Part shown: in pieces, positions 1 through 10,143 of the stretch
Layout: each line of letters opens with the position of its first letter
Position numbering within the stretch: the stretch's first letter is position 1
DNA from: Pichia kudriavzevii
Taxonomy: Eukaryota > Ascomycota > Pichiomycetes > Pichiales > Pichiaceae
Length of the DNA stretch: 64,000 bases
Direction: 5' to 3'
NCBI RefSeq assembly: GCF_003054445.1
Contig: NC_042507.1
Span: 1,674,001 to 1,738,000 of the forward strand
The notes under the pieces: generated by a model
Seen by the model: only the letters and a program-made list of their open reading frames with translations
Databases searched by the model: none
What the model was told of the DNA's origin: nothing
Position numbers and translations under genes: made by a program

Positions 1-1784
1 GTAAACTTGTCAAACTTATTGTCCCAAAATCCATTAGGAATGAGTTTGATATGGATTTGCTTACTGAATCTGTTTAAAATACCACCAGATGATCCAAACA
101 ATGAAGAGCCCTTGTCCATAAGCTCAAGCTTTCCAATTCTACGGATAAATTCAGGAATGTTTGAGTTGAAATGTGAGGCCGAATCATCCTCCTTAGAATA
201 TAATAACTTTCCTAATTTCACACTGATCGTATTATCAAGCACAAGCTTACCTTCAACTTTGACTTCAGGAATACTGAGGAGTTCTTTTTGAATAGAGGTG
301 GCATCCAGTTCAACTTCACTGACAACTGAACCCTCCTTAATTTTGAAGAAATTTTTGTCGTAATCTTCGTCTCTATTTATTTTGACTTCATCTCTGATGC
401 CAGATTGGATATAGTTATATTCAAATTTTTCCTTAGCTTCTTCCACCTCGGCTTTCAGGTCCTGGACTTCTTCACTTAAAATCTTAACAACCATACTCTC
501 ATCACTCAATAAACTTTCGCTTTTTCTTTTCTTCGACATGGCATATCTGAAGCAATTCTCAGGTCTCACGTACCATGGTAAACTATCATCCCAAATTTCC
601 ATTCTAACTAACATCTCTTTATCCGTCTTTTTCGCTCTTTCGATTAGTTCATCAATCACAACGGCACTACTGCCGACTCTATACTCCGTGGCTTTTAGAA
701 TCTCAATTTTGACCTTACTTATCAATGAATTCTTGATTGCTGATAGCATATATTTTTCACTGTCACTATCGTATGTTATTTTATCAAAATAAACACTAAA
801 CTCCTTTTGAATTAGGTCCAAATCTAATGTTTTATTGATAGATTTGTAGAATCTTTTGACATCATATAACTCCAAAGTGTCTGTGGAAACATTGTTCAAT
901 AAATCATTCCACGACGCTTGGACAAAATTGACAATATTACTACTGCCCCTTACGACTAGTTCATGACGTGATTTGCTTAATGATAGCTGTGCACCAATCA
1001 ATGACCAATGCTGAGGCAAAAACCCTTTGTGACTCAATAATAAAAACAAGTCTCTACTATTAGATATATCGATTGTGATTTCACTAATCAAGTCTTCTGT
1101 TGGGTCTAGGGTTACCTTTAAATCCCAGTGCTCCGATATTAATTTGTTAATTAGCTTTTTTTTGGTGTCTGATTTTCTGATTGTGATTTCAGGTGCTCTT
1201 TCAAATATGTAACTCTTGAGTTGTTTCACTCGAAATGATTTATCTAGTGTTTGAGCTAGTTCGCCTAGTTGTTTTATCGTTACTATATTGCTCGATGGTT
1301 TCAGATCATCTATGTTTGCAAAGAAATCATCTGGGGTAACGTTGTACTTAAATTGCATTAAATTTTTAAAGTCTCTCTCAATTTGAATATTTATATCACT
1401 GGCTGACTTGACGTTTCTCTTACGTGGCTGCAATTTTTGAATAGGTGATGATTTTTTTTTCATTGGAGCTAGGATTAATTCGTTAACCGATGATTCCTTA
1501 AATCTATTGTTCGTTTCTGGGAACAACTTGTCTTTCACTTCAGGCTCCTCCCACGGCAAGTCTGTTAGAGTAGACACATCATTTTCGCAAGGAAGGTCTG
1601 GTGCTGTTGATGCATTTGGCGTTGACGTTGGTGTTGACGCCGACAGTGTTTCAGTTTCCTCATTACCTTCAGCTGAGATCTTCGCAGATGAAATTCCTGA
1701 GATTTCTACCTTGGAATTCCATCTCTTGAACGAGCACACCAATGACTGCTTGAAAAATGTCCTCCTTGTGTATGGCTTGAGCAT
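1..1784 (-). CDS. SLS1: SLS1-like mitochondrial inner-membrane protein (3' end cut by window edge)
   Basis: An open frame runs on the minus strand from an ATG at 1784 to the window edge, giving 594 codons without a stop. The N-terminus is basic and Ser/Thr-rich with few acids (MLKPYTRRTFFKQSL), as in a mitochondrial presequence. A conserved-looking block follows at about residues 110-175, including IKQLGELAQTLDKSFRVKQL. Sls1 is a matrix-side inner-membrane protein that couples mitochondrial transcription to translation. I recognise the family moderately. The assignment is helped by the divergent neighbour RRN5, since SLS1 (YLR139C) and RRN5 (YLR141W) are also divergent neighbours in S. cerevisiae. 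The C-terminus lies outside the window. Confidence 0.7.
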   Translation of the reverse strand, partial: MLKPYTRRTFFKQSLVCSFKRWNSKVEISGISSAKISAEGNEETETLSASTPTSTPNASTAPDLPCENDVSTLTDLPWEEPEVKDKLFPETNNRFKESSVNELILAPMKKKSSPIQKLQPRKRNVKSASDINIQIERDFKNLMQFKYNVTPDDFFANIDDLKPSSNIVTIKQLGELAQTLDKSFRVKQLKSYIFERAPEITIRKSDTKKKLINKLISEHWDLKVTLDPTEDLISEITIDISNSRDLFLLLSHKGFLPQHWSLIGAQLSLSKSRHELVVRGSSNIVNFVQASWNDLLNNVSTDTLELYDVKRFYKSINKTLDLDLIQKEFSVYFDKITYDSDSEKYMLSAIKNSLISKVKIEILKATEYRVGSSAVVIDELIERAKKTDKEMLVRMEIWDDSLPWYVRPENCFRYAMSKKRKSESLLSDESMVVKILSEEVQDLKAEVEEAKEKFEYNYIQSGIRDEVKINRDEDYDKNFFKIKEGSVVSEVELDATSIQKELLSIPEVKVEGKLVLDNTISVKLGKLLYSKEDDSASHFNSNIPEFIRRIGKLELMDKGSSLFGSSGGILNRFSKQIHIKLIPNGFWDNKFDKF

Positions 1785-2022
1785 TGTTTAGCTCCAAGAA
1801 ATCCCAAAGCACATTCTAGGTACATGAATTTTATATGTGCAGAAGATTAAAAAATTGAGATGAAATTTTCAACCTGTATAACTTGTTTGGGAAAAAGAAA
1901 AATTTGTAGAGCTTGATATTTTAAAGGAAACTACAGGTATACAAGATAATCTTTCAACATCATTTTCTAGTATTTTCATGTTTTCAAGCTTGTAAGTTCA
2001 GAAAAAAATACTTGCAAATAGA

Positions 2023-4362
2023 ATGCATGAAGTGGAAGCAAGCGATACAGAGAGGGGAATGAAGCGACCGCTGAATGAGGAAGATCAATCCGAAGAGGAG
2101 GTTAATACTAGTAAAAAGCAAAGGGCTACTGATAATAAACCCCCATGGCAATTGACATACAAACCTATCAAACTGGATAAAGAAGAAGATGATAAGCTGA
2201 TACAAGATATGCTTAACCACCCACTGCTTGGATATTTTTACTACAAAAACATATGTCAACAATTTAGTAAACTAATACGGCTATTTTTCTCACATAGTGG
2301 TCTTCGACTAAAAGAAAGCTTTGTTCGATATGTGAAATTTATTGATTGGCATGAATTTGCAGAAACAAACTTACTTATTAGGCCCGAGAGAAATGAATGG
2401 TCAACAGTTGCGGGGTCATTAGATTTCCCCAAAATTATAAAAAAGACCATCAAGTATAGACATGTACTAGTTGATCTCCTTAACATTCTATACAAAGGGT
2501 ATAAGGAAGGACTAAAAGCTTCAGAGGACTTATTGTTAAAGAGATTAGTAATGTTTCAAGACAGGTTGACAAAACAAAACAAGTATAAAAGTAACGCATA
2601 TTACAAATTATTGTGCAAAGAATTCACAGAGTACTTTGATATGAACACAGGATTTGGTAATAGCTTAAATTTACAAACCAAACGTGAAAGCATTTATATA
2701 CGAGGTGCTGAATTAACTAACGAGGAGAATCGAAGTTCATTGCAATGGACACCAGAAGAGAAAGATATTTTTTATGAAGCGCTTGGGAGATACGGAATTC
2801 ACAGAGTTGAGGAAATAGCCAAACTGCTTCCGAAAAAATCATCTGTTGATGTCATGAACCTATATAATATACTTTCTAGAGAATTGAAAAGGTGTAAATC
2901 GGATGAAAAATTGAATAAGAAGTTGTTAAAGCAAGAAGATTTCCCTATTGCTTACGAAATGAGTGATGATTATATTCAGTATGAAGAAAATTTAGCATCC
3001 ACATTTGAGAGTTTAGAAAATAGTCAGTTCAATAACAATTTAGGAGTTTATCGAGGAAAATTGATTAAGTATTTTAGAGATAGATATAGTAGTCTGTTCA
3101 TCAAAAAAGACTTTGAGTCCATGATGAAAATTATCAATGGATTAAATAACGATGAAATAATAGCAAGGTCAATAAATCAATTGGCATATGCTGAGCTTTA
3201 CAACTTAGTAGTAGACTATTTGACTGAGTTAATGCGTCGACTATATGTTAAAAAATTGAATGAATTGAGTGTTTCGCAAACTTATGAATGGTATTCATTT
3301 ATCAGAACAGTCAGGAAACCTAAAGATCCGAAGTCTATGGTTAATATAATCGATCCGAAAAACATAAATAGAGAAGTGAAAGAGGATATTGATTACTTTA
3401 ATAGCTCAAATTGTGAAACGGATGACTCTTCTGATGAAGACAATAACTTTTTTCCTATTTTAAGGGGAAGGAAAAAAGATATACATCGAATGACAGACAA
3501 AGACATCACTATCAAGGACAAAAACGATATTTACAAAATAGCGATAACCAAGGATGATGTGTATGAGTTAACAAATGAAATGTTGAGAGAATACAACTGT
3601 TCTGATGAGTTGTTAAAGAAGATTGAGGGGAGAATTCCACTTGTCCAAGATACCGAGAGAAAGCCCAAGAAACGTAATACAGTTGCTGAAACTATTAGTG
3701 AATCTATTGCGGGTGAAGATATGGTTGAAGATGTAGAGATGAATGAAGATACTGATATGGAAAGCTCATCAGATGAGATTGATAGCTCAGATATTGATGG
3801 ATCTGATAGTGACGAAAGTGATCACGATGATAATGAAGCGTTGGATATTGAAACGATATTGAAGAACACAGAAAAAATTGAAGACATCCAACCAGAAGGA
3901 GAGTTTGAAAATTTCAGTGAGATAAAGTCTGATGACGAGCATTTGGATTTTAATGGAGGTGAAGACGTAGTCGAGGATGATGGATTTAATTGGTATGATG
4001 ATGAATTCATTGTCCCTGACGATAGCGATGAAGATAACACTGTGGGATTAGATTTAACCACAAGAGGTCACGAATACTTGCAGAGGCAGTTTGAAGTGGA
4101 GACAAGTCGGTGTGACTCCAAAGATATCAAAGATAGCATACTACACGAAAATCTCTTACTCACACACTTAACAACAGAGAAAGATGATAACTACAATGAT
4201 GATGAATACGTGGATTTGCTATCTACTATACATTACGGTGATTCTGATTTTGGGGAGGATCCATGGAAGACTGAAAAAGGTGGATTCACATTAGACACAA
4301 GGATAATTGAGAAAAATATCAAGCCAATGAAAGAACAACTTAATCAGGTGCTGAATAAGTAA
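2023..4362 (+). CDS. RRN5: RRN5-like subunit of the RNA polymerase I upstream activating factor
   Basis: 779 aa from an ATG. A SANT/Myb-like domain sits at about residues 238-290, beginning LQWTPEEKDIFYEALGRYGI, which is the hallmark of Rrn5 in the UAF complex that binds the rDNA promoter. The N-terminus carries a basic patch (residues about 30-40) and the C-terminal half is strongly Asp/Glu-rich, densest at about residues 570-680. S. cerevisiae Rrn5 is 363 aa, so this protein is about twice that length because of the acidic C-terminal part. It is divergent from SLS1, and PUT1 and DPH6, the next genes in S. cerevisiae (YLR142W, YLR143W), lie a few kb downstream. The name rests on the SANT domain and synteny. 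Confidence 0.75.
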   Translation: MHEVEASDTERGMKRPLNEEDQSEEEVNTSKKQRATDNKPPWQLTYKPIKLDKEEDDKLIQDMLNHPLLGYFYYKNICQQFSKLIRLFFSHSGLRLKESFVRYVKFIDWHEFAETNLLIRPERNEWSTVAGSLDFPKIIKKTIKYRHVLVDLLNILYKGYKEGLKASEDLLLKRLVMFQDRLTKQNKYKSNAYYKLLCKEFTEYFDMNTGFGNSLNLQTKRESIYIRGAELTNEENRSSLQWTPEEKDIFYEALGRYGIHRVEEIAKLLPKKSSVDVMNLYNILSRELKRCKSDEKLNKKLLKQEDFPIAYEMSDDYIQYEENLASTFESLENSQFNNNLGVYRGKLIKYFRDRYSSLFIKKDFESMMKIINGLNNDEIIARSINQLAYAELYNLVVDYLTELMRRLYVKKLNELSVSQTYEWYSFIRTVRKPKDPKSMVNIIDPKNINREVKEDIDYFNSSNCETDDSSDEDNNFFPILRGRKKDIHRMTDKDITIKDKNDIYKIAITKDDVYELTNEMLREYNCSDELLKKIEGRIPLVQDTERKPKKRNTVAETISESIAGEDMVEDVEMNEDTDMESSSDEIDSSDIDGSDSDESDHDDNEALDIETILKNTEKIEDIQPEGEFENFSEIKSDDEHLDFNGGEDVVEDDGFNWYDDEFIVPDDSDEDNTVGLDLTTRGHEYLQRQFEVETSRCDSKDIKDSILHENLLLTHLTTEKDDNYNDDEYVDLLSTIHYGDSDFGEDPWKTEKGGFTLDTRIIEKNIKPMKEQLNQVLNK

Positions 4363-4503
4363 CAGAATTTAGTTGCGCATAGCATGATTTATTACTCAAA
4401 AAGAAGAGAAAGCTGATATAGATGTAACGACTATTAATGCCTTATAGACTTTTGCATAAATTTATAAACACACCAAAGTTTACGAAATCAGTAAAATTAG
4501 AAT

Positions 4504-5262
4504 CTAAAGTGTCGTTTCTTCCATTTTCTTTTTCAGTTCTTGCATGTCTACTTCATGGCCATCATCTGCACCCTCCAAGTCTTCGCCAGAAGCCAATCCT
4601 TGCTCGAAAATTTGTTTACCTGTCAACCTTCCCTTGTGAACATTTGCATAACGCTCCTCTAACCTTTTGTCAATACCAAGCTCAGCTCTGAAGGACTTTC
4701 TCCAATTTTCGAAGCTCTCTGGTGTGACCTTCGTACCAGTAAACTTTTTTTGTTCTTCACGTTCATGTGCTTCACGTGCATTCAAAATTTCTTTCTCCTT
4801 TGCTTTGAATTTTTCGTTGAACTGAGTTTCAGCATGTTCTTTCAAAGAAGAGGCTAAGGAAAACACACTTGGCATCCCTACATTATCTTCTGCTTCTCCC
4901 CTTAGTTTTCGAAGCAATTCTAAATAATCTTCTTTGTCTAACCTTATAGTTTCGATTAAATTCAAAAGTTTCTTCGACATTGTCTGTCCATCATCATCAT
5001 CAAAATTCACATCCTCTTCACCACCCTCTTCCTCGTCACTCTCTTCATTTTCAACCGACCCTTCTGTAACATTGAGAATCGGAACGTTTTCTGGATATTC
5101 GTCTGTATAAGTGACATCTAGCAATACCGCATGTCTACGTTTCGAATCTGTGTCTAGTAATATATTAATTTGAAACCTTTTGTCCGTCAGAATCGTCAGT
5201 TCGTCCGGATAAATTGATTGTAAAATCTCTAGTTCTTGATGTTGTTCTTCTAGCGGATCCAT
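4504..5262 (-). CDS. GIR2: GIR2-like RWD-domain protein
   Basis: 252 aa. The N-terminus (MDPLEEQHQELEILQSIYPD) begins an RWD domain, which spans about residues 5-115 and contains an acidic insert around residues 70-92. A helical charged C-terminal region with KFTGTKVTPESFENWRKSF (about residues 173-191) is typical of the Gir2/RWDD1 family. Gir2 binds the Gcn1 complex and the GTPase Rbg2 on ribosomes and modulates Gcn2 signalling. The gene is convergent with RRN5 and close to it (141 bp between stops). GIR2 is YDR152W in S. cerevisiae, near ACL4/NBP2/CWC15, which also follow here. Confidence 0.88.
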   Translation of the reverse strand: MDPLEEQHQELEILQSIYPDELTILTDKRFQINILLDTDSKRRHAVLLDVTYTDEYPENVPILNVTEGSVENEESDEEEGGEEDVNFDDDDGQTMSKKLLNLIETIRLDKEDYLELLRKLRGEAEDNVGMPSVFSLASSLKEHAETQFNEKFKAKEKEILNAREAHEREEQKKFTGTKVTPESFENWRKSFRAELGIDKRLEERYANVHKGRLTGKQIFEQGLASGEDLEGADDGHEVDMQELKKKMEETTL

Positions 5263-5476
5263 TGATGAGTGTTGCTGTTAGGACTGCTCAAAGCTGCAAC
5301 GGGTTTATATCTATTGATTCAACATGAATTCCATCTAATCTTCGAGAAGCTAAAACAGAAAAACAAAAAAATTTTAAGCTTGAACTTTTTATGAATTATT
5401 TAAAAAGCACAAAGATACTGTAAATCAGTGGAACAGAATTGTCAGCTAGCTGTGTGGCACATAACAACACCGAAAC

Positions 5477-6670
5477 ATGTCTGAGAATCCACTACTGGGA
5501 TTGATTCACAGGGCTTCTATTCTTCTTCCAACTAATCCCGAACAAGCCCTTCAAGATTTACTCGCTTATAAATCTACCTACTCTGAATCACCATTGTACT
5601 TACAAACATTAGGTGAAGCTTACCTTGAAACATCCAATGTTGAAGATGCATACGGAGTTTTATCGAAAGCATGTGAACTAGATCCAATTGCAGAACAGGG
5701 AACAGAAAAGTTTTTTCACTTGGGTCAAATTGTCGGTGGTGAAAATGGAGTACAGTTACTCGAAGTCGGTGTTGCAAGATTAATCCAGCAAGCTCAAATT
5801 TTACAATCCTTGAGTACAGGTGAGTTACAAGCAAATGAAGATTTAGACCAAGGGGTCCAAATACTATTACAAGCATATGGAAGTGAAGAGAAAATAAGTG
5901 AATATATTGTTAGTAAACTTACTCAAGGTATTGCTGCAATTATTGAAATCTGGATGACAGACTTGTGTATGGAACCACAAGCTGAGTCAGAGTGTGAAAA
6001 ATGGGCTCAAAGTTTATTGGACATGTGTAATGACAATCCAGAGACACATTCTGTTATTGCCAGTATTCGTATTTCACAAGAGAGGATCCAAGATGCAATT
6101 AAGGAAATTGAAGTATCATGGGACTTATTCCAAAAGAAGAAACAGACATTGGAAGACATTGCAAACTCAAATGAAAACATAGATCCAGACGAAATTGAAA
6201 TGATGTATATCGAGCTGTACCAACCTTTAGTCACGCTAGCCAAATATGCCGTTGAATGCGGTATGTTTGAAACTGCAGCTGATATTTCTGCATCTGCAAG
6301 AGATATCAATGAAGATGGTGTTGAGGCAATGTACGTTGAGGGTTTTGCAAATTATTTGGACGCCATTAGAATACAGAATAACGTTACCGGTGAAGACTCC
6401 ATGAAAATTGGACGTGAATTTGAAGAATATACATTGAACGGCAAGGTTGATGAAAACGATCCAAGCCACACGCCCATCTATGCCTCTCGGTTGGCTCTCA
6501 GTGCGGCGGTAAAATCACTCTACGACGAAGAGCTAGCTGCACAGATCGACATGGAATTGCAAAAAACAATAAAGGAACTACTTGAAAAAGTGGGTGGTTT
6601 CCTGAACAAGGAAAAGGATGTAACCGGTGTCAACGAATCGAATTGGGAAGATGAAATTCAGGAAGAATAA
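5477..6670 (+). CDS. ACL4: ACL4-like dedicated chaperone of ribosomal protein Rpl4
   Basis: 397 aa made largely of TPR-like helical pairs. The first is at about residues 15-70 (LQTLGEAYLETSNVEDAYGV), followed by the characteristic GTEKFFHLGQIVGGENGVQL segment at about residues 77-96. The C-terminus is acidic. Acl4 captures newly made Rpl4 and escorts it to the pre-60S particle. Length is close to the S. cerevisiae protein (387 aa). It shares a 214-bp divergent promoter with GIR2. ACL4, NBP2 and CWC15 occur here in the same order and orientation as YDR161W, YDR162C and YDR163W, which strongly supports all three names. Confidence 0.88.
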   Translation: MSENPLLGLIHRASILLPTNPEQALQDLLAYKSTYSESPLYLQTLGEAYLETSNVEDAYGVLSKACELDPIAEQGTEKFFHLGQIVGGENGVQLLEVGVARLIQQAQILQSLSTGELQANEDLDQGVQILLQAYGSEEKISEYIVSKLTQGIAAIIEIWMTDLCMEPQAESECEKWAQSLLDMCNDNPETHSVIASIRISQERIQDAIKEIEVSWDLFQKKKQTLEDIANSNENIDPDEIEMMYIELYQPLVTLAKYAVECGMFETAADISASARDINEDGVEAMYVEGFANYLDAIRIQNNVTGEDSMKIGREFEEYTLNGKVDENDPSHTPIYASRLALSAAVKSLYDEELAAQIDMELQKTIKELLEKVGGFLNKEKDVTGVNESNWEDEIQEE

Positions 6671-6798
6671 TTCTCCACATCTCCTTATACACTAGAATTA
6701 ATGCATTGTTTTCTTTTGTAAACTAACTTAGCCTAAGATTAAACTATGTGGTTTAATGCGGATAATACTTTTCGTATATATGTACTCTTTTTATAAAT

Positions 6799-7626
6799 CT
6801 AAATCGAGAGTTTACCCAAGCTTTCCGTCGGCACATCATCGACATCTCCGTTTAGTATTTCAGGCATGAACCTGCGTGCATCTTTAATATCGTCTACAAA
6901 GCTTTGGTATGTTGGAGATAATTCATCCAGTTGCTCTTCAGATGGATCCTCGATTGGCTCATAGTTGTCTTGGTCATCAAAAGATCCAGCTGGAGCCTCG
7001 CCAACCATTTGTATATATTCACTAGGCACAAGACCTGTTTGACCCGTTTGGGGGTCATGAGCAACTAGCCATCCGTCACCACATTCGTAGTTAATTATTA
7101 GCACCTGGTCAGGGACAAGGGGTAATTCGTTTGAATTTTCAGGGACAAACGGATACAATGCTATAGCATGTAATATTTCATTGGTAGTATGATCGTTTCT
7201 TTGCTGATCTCGTTCCAACCCATACTGCCTAGAACCATCAAGAAATAAGGCATTCCCTTCACTCTTTAAATCTGAATAGTTCTCAAGATTTTCTTTGGAG
7301 TATATTCCTTCACTATGTCCTTGTTGCAAAATGTAATCATCGTCTACATCATCGTATTCATCGTTGCTCCTATCATCATCATTATCATCACCATCATCAC
7401 TATCATCATTATCGTATATCCCAAAATGCCTAGGATCTGAAATGTCATACGCAAAGTCCTTAATACTTGGTGTTACTCGTATATCGATTATTTTACTCAA
7501 TTGTGAATCTTCCATGCTTGTTTGAGGAATTTCCCACGAGTTATCTGTAGAGGTTTCAGGTATGTTTTTTTCAATATCTCTCTTTTCTCCTTCTCTACTT
7601 TTCTCTGCTGATGCCTCCAAAACCAT
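6799..7626 (-). CDS. NBP2: NBP2-like SH3 adaptor
   Basis: 275 aa with one SH3 domain at about residues 151-206 (start AIALYPFVPENSNELPL, with the GDGWLVA and GLVPSEYI signatures). N-terminal to it is an Asp-rich tract (about residues 75-100). Nbp2 is a cytosolic adaptor that brings the phosphatase Ptc1 to Pbs2 and other MAPK-pathway kinases and also binds Nap1. The C-terminal tail carries further acidic residues. Flanked by ACL4 and CWC15 exactly as in S. cerevisiae. It is divergent from CWC15 with 255 bp between the starts. Confidence 0.88.
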   Translation of the reverse strand: MVLEASAEKSREGEKRDIEKNIPETSTDNSWEIPQTSMEDSQLSKIIDIRVTPSIKDFAYDISDPRHFGIYDNDDSDDGDDNDDDRSNDEYDDVDDDYILQQGHSEGIYSKENLENYSDLKSEGNALFLDGSRQYGLERDQQRNDHTTNEILHAIALYPFVPENSNELPLVPDQVLIINYECGDGWLVAHDPQTGQTGLVPSEYIQMVGEAPAGSFDDQDNYEPIEDPSEEQLDELSPTYQSFVDDIKDARRFMPEILNGDVDDVPTESLGKLSI

Positions 7627-7881
7627 GCTCCAATTTATACCGGTGTTTGTCTGTACGGTTGTCTAAATCTCCTGTGCTACTTACAACACCCAATATTTAC
7701 TATTTCTCTACTTAACGAGGGTGTTGGTACTTTGGTGTAACAAAAAAAAAGACCAGTGAGCGCCTCACTAATACAGGATTTTTTTTTGTTCTCTTCCTTA
7801 ATTAGATTTACAAGTTTGAATCTTGTAACATGAGTTTTTCTGCACACCAGGGGCATCAGGTGACCGATAGGAGTATAATTG

Positions 7882-8547
7882 ATGACAGGTGCACACAGAC
7901 CTACATTTGATCATGCCATGGGGAAGGAGAAGAAAATTTCTTCCTCCATTACTCACAAAAGAGCACTTCCTTCTCACTCCAAGCTAAAATTTCGTAATAA
8001 GAAACAGAAAAGATACTCTGAATTCGAAGAGTCTGACACTGATCACAAACTCGAACACGAAAATGATTCCAAAACAAAAGAGTTAATTATAAAGATACCA
8101 GATAGTTTGAGTGAACATAATGGAAGGCGTATTGTTAGCCCAGACAGCATGGATGACAATAGTCGAAAAAGTGATACAATAGTACTCCATAGCGGACTAG
8201 ACAAACAAGAAGGTAATGAGGAAGAAATTGCAGAAGAAAGTGTGGAAGAAAGTGAAGACGAAAGTGATGATGAAGAAGAATTACTTCGTGAAATGTCTCT
8301 TATTAAAAAAGAAAGAGAGCAAGCCCTACTCCGGAAGAAGCAGGAAGACGTTGAAAGCAAAGCCTTAGTGTCTAATCCCTTATTAAGGCTCAAAAGCGAA
8401 GAAGCTGAACAACCTCAGAGAAAATCTTGGAGGGTAGCTAAACCAATGGCTAAATCAACTAAAGTTTCTCAAGTTGATAGGTACACTAACGATACACTCA
8501 AAAGCGATTACCACAAAGAATTCCTTGATAAATACGTTAAAAATTAA
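7882..8547 (+). CDS. CWC15: CWC15-like spliceosome component
   Basis: 221 aa from the ATG at 7882. The N-terminus MTGAHRPTFDHAMGK fits the family signature MTTAHRPT-x-D-x-A-x-G, which decides this start over the in-frame TTG one codon upstream. The middle is acidic and Lys/Ser-rich. The C-terminus SQVDRYTNDTLKSDYHKEF matches the conserved Cwc15 tail (FINDTLRSEFHRKFM-like). Cwc15/AD002 belongs to the Prf19-associated (NTC-related) part of the spliceosome. Longer than S. cerevisiae Cwc15 (175 aa), mainly because of the acidic linker. Synteny with NBP2 supports it. Confidence 0.9.
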   Translation: MTGAHRPTFDHAMGKEKKISSSITHKRALPSHSKLKFRNKKQKRYSEFEESDTDHKLEHENDSKTKELIIKIPDSLSEHNGRRIVSPDSMDDNSRKSDTIVLHSGLDKQEGNEEEIAEESVEESEDESDDEEELLREMSLIKKEREQALLRKKQEDVESKALVSNPLLRLKSEEAEQPQRKSWRVAKPMAKSTKVSQVDRYTNDTLKSDYHKEFLDKYVKN

Positions 8548-8682
8548 TGGGCATAAACAAAAAGTGATTATAGTATTACAAAATTAATGGTTATAAGGTC
8601 TATTAAAGAGAATTGAAGCATTTTTCGGAGGATTGAGAGGAAACGAAACAGACTGGTGCCTACAACAACTAAACGGGAAAAC

Positions 8683-10143
8683 TCAACAGAGCCTCTTGAA
8701 GAAGGTAGACATAATACCCTTGACTAGAGGCCAACCAGAGTCCGCACGAACAGCGTCGCCATTTTCTTCAAGTCTTCTCAAAAGATAATCTTTGGTCTCT
8801 AATGGTGGTCCCCAAGGAACATACTTGATGATATTTTTCACATTATGGTTTGTGATTAAATCGTAGGTTATGTTGTCAGCCATACCTAATAGTTGACCTA
8901 GTACAACATTATAACGCACATGGTCTGCAGTTGAATTCATGCCTAATCCTTCCAACAGTTGAGTAGCTTTTAATTGTGTATTACCGTTGTGAGAAGCAAC
9001 AACCAAATGTCCTACAGTTGGGTTGCCACTGTTCATATTGTGGATTGACTTCAAGATACCAGCATCATAGTTCTTATCTGTGTCTTCCTTAGTATTATGG
9101 ATTACGCCACGATCAGGCTCAGAGTGAATGTACGCTCCACGAACTAATTTCCAACCCAATATATAATTTCCTTCCCTTGCTAGTTTGTCCTCAAGCTCTA
9201 ATATCCCAAAAGATTCTTTCAAATACATTTGAACGGTACCAACCACGCATGCATCTCCAACTTGTGGCTTAGCGCCTTTTATTGCGGATCTGTTAAATTT
9301 AGCCATTAAATCACGTTGTAACTTGTAGACACCTTGCTGTAAATCATTACGTTCCGCATCAACCACAACAGAAACAAATGGGGCTTCCCTTTGTGGGTAT
9401 TCCGCCTTTAATTCAGAGTTCTTCTTGGCAGCTATTTCACAGACACTTTCACAATTAGAAACCAATTCATTGTATCTGTCATAATACTCGGGGTTTTCAT
9501 AGTTTAGCAAAACTTCGGCGGCATTTTCGATTAGGCCTGTTGGTTTTAAGGCAACATAACCTGGTGGAATTTCATTAATTGCATTTGATAGTTCCACTGG
9601 ATTTTCCACCTTGGAAGTGGCATCTTTCAACATAGATCTGATATGAGGAGTCAATATATTGGTAACACTGGACTTAGTCTCTTCAATGATTTGTGGAATA
9701 CTAACAGACATTTGTTTACCATCACATGCTTCAACTGTGTAAGAAACCATCATATTTTTGATACCTCTTTCTGCTAACCTTTCACCGGTTTTGACAACCT
9801 GTTTAACATCATCTCCTCCACAATAGTTTTGATAAACCAATGCCTTGATCATCCATAATGGAGTATACGGGAAAAGTTTGATAACTAATGATAAAATGGG
9901 CTTGTTAAGTGTGGCCAACCCAATAACAAAGTAGCCAAAAAGTTCTTTCTTTGTCAATGTATCAAGGTAACTAGATTCAGAATCCATATCAGGCTTAACA
10001 TTCTCTGACTTTATATGTGGGATTGGGTATACTGTGGTGTTTTTTTGACCATTTGTGCTTGAAATTAGTCTGATCTTTGCGTTTCTCTGAACGAGTCCCA
10101 CTAATTTCTTAGATCCGACTCTTGAAGGAAGTATTCTGTACAT
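8683..10143 (-). CDS. PUT1: PUT1 mitochondrial proline dehydrogenase
   Basis: 486 aa. The N-terminus is basic and Ser/Arg-rich (MYRILPSRVGSKKLVGLVQR), consistent with import into mitochondria. The body is a proline dehydrogenase FAD domain. The C-terminal block has LGWKLVRGAYIHSEPDRG (about residues 328-345), then VASHNGNTQ and LGQLLGMADN, the typical (beta/alpha)8 flavin-site segments. Put1 oxidises proline to pyrroline-5-carboxylate, the first step of proline use as nitrogen source. The stop is 135 bp from the convergent CWC15 stop. PUT1 (YLR142W) is next to RRN5 and DPH6 in S. cerevisiae. Confidence 0.95.
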   Translation of the reverse strand: MYRILPSRVGSKKLVGLVQRNAKIRLISSTNGQKNTTVYPIPHIKSENVKPDMDSESSYLDTLTKKELFGYFVIGLATLNKPILSLVIKLFPYTPLWMIKALVYQNYCGGDDVKQVVKTGERLAERGIKNMMVSYTVEACDGKQMSVSIPQIIEETKSSVTNILTPHIRSMLKDATSKVENPVELSNAINEIPPGYVALKPTGLIENAAEVLLNYENPEYYDRYNELVSNCESVCEIAAKKNSELKAEYPQREAPFVSVVVDAERNDLQQGVYKLQRDLMAKFNRSAIKGAKPQVGDACVVGTVQMYLKESFGILELEDKLAREGNYILGWKLVRGAYIHSEPDRGVIHNTKEDTDKNYDAGILKSIHNMNSGNPTVGHLVVASHNGNTQLKATQLLEGLGMNSTADHVRYNVVLGQLLGMADNITYDLITNHNVKNIIKYVPWGPPLETKDYLLRRLEENGDAVRADSGWPLVKGIMSTFFKRLC

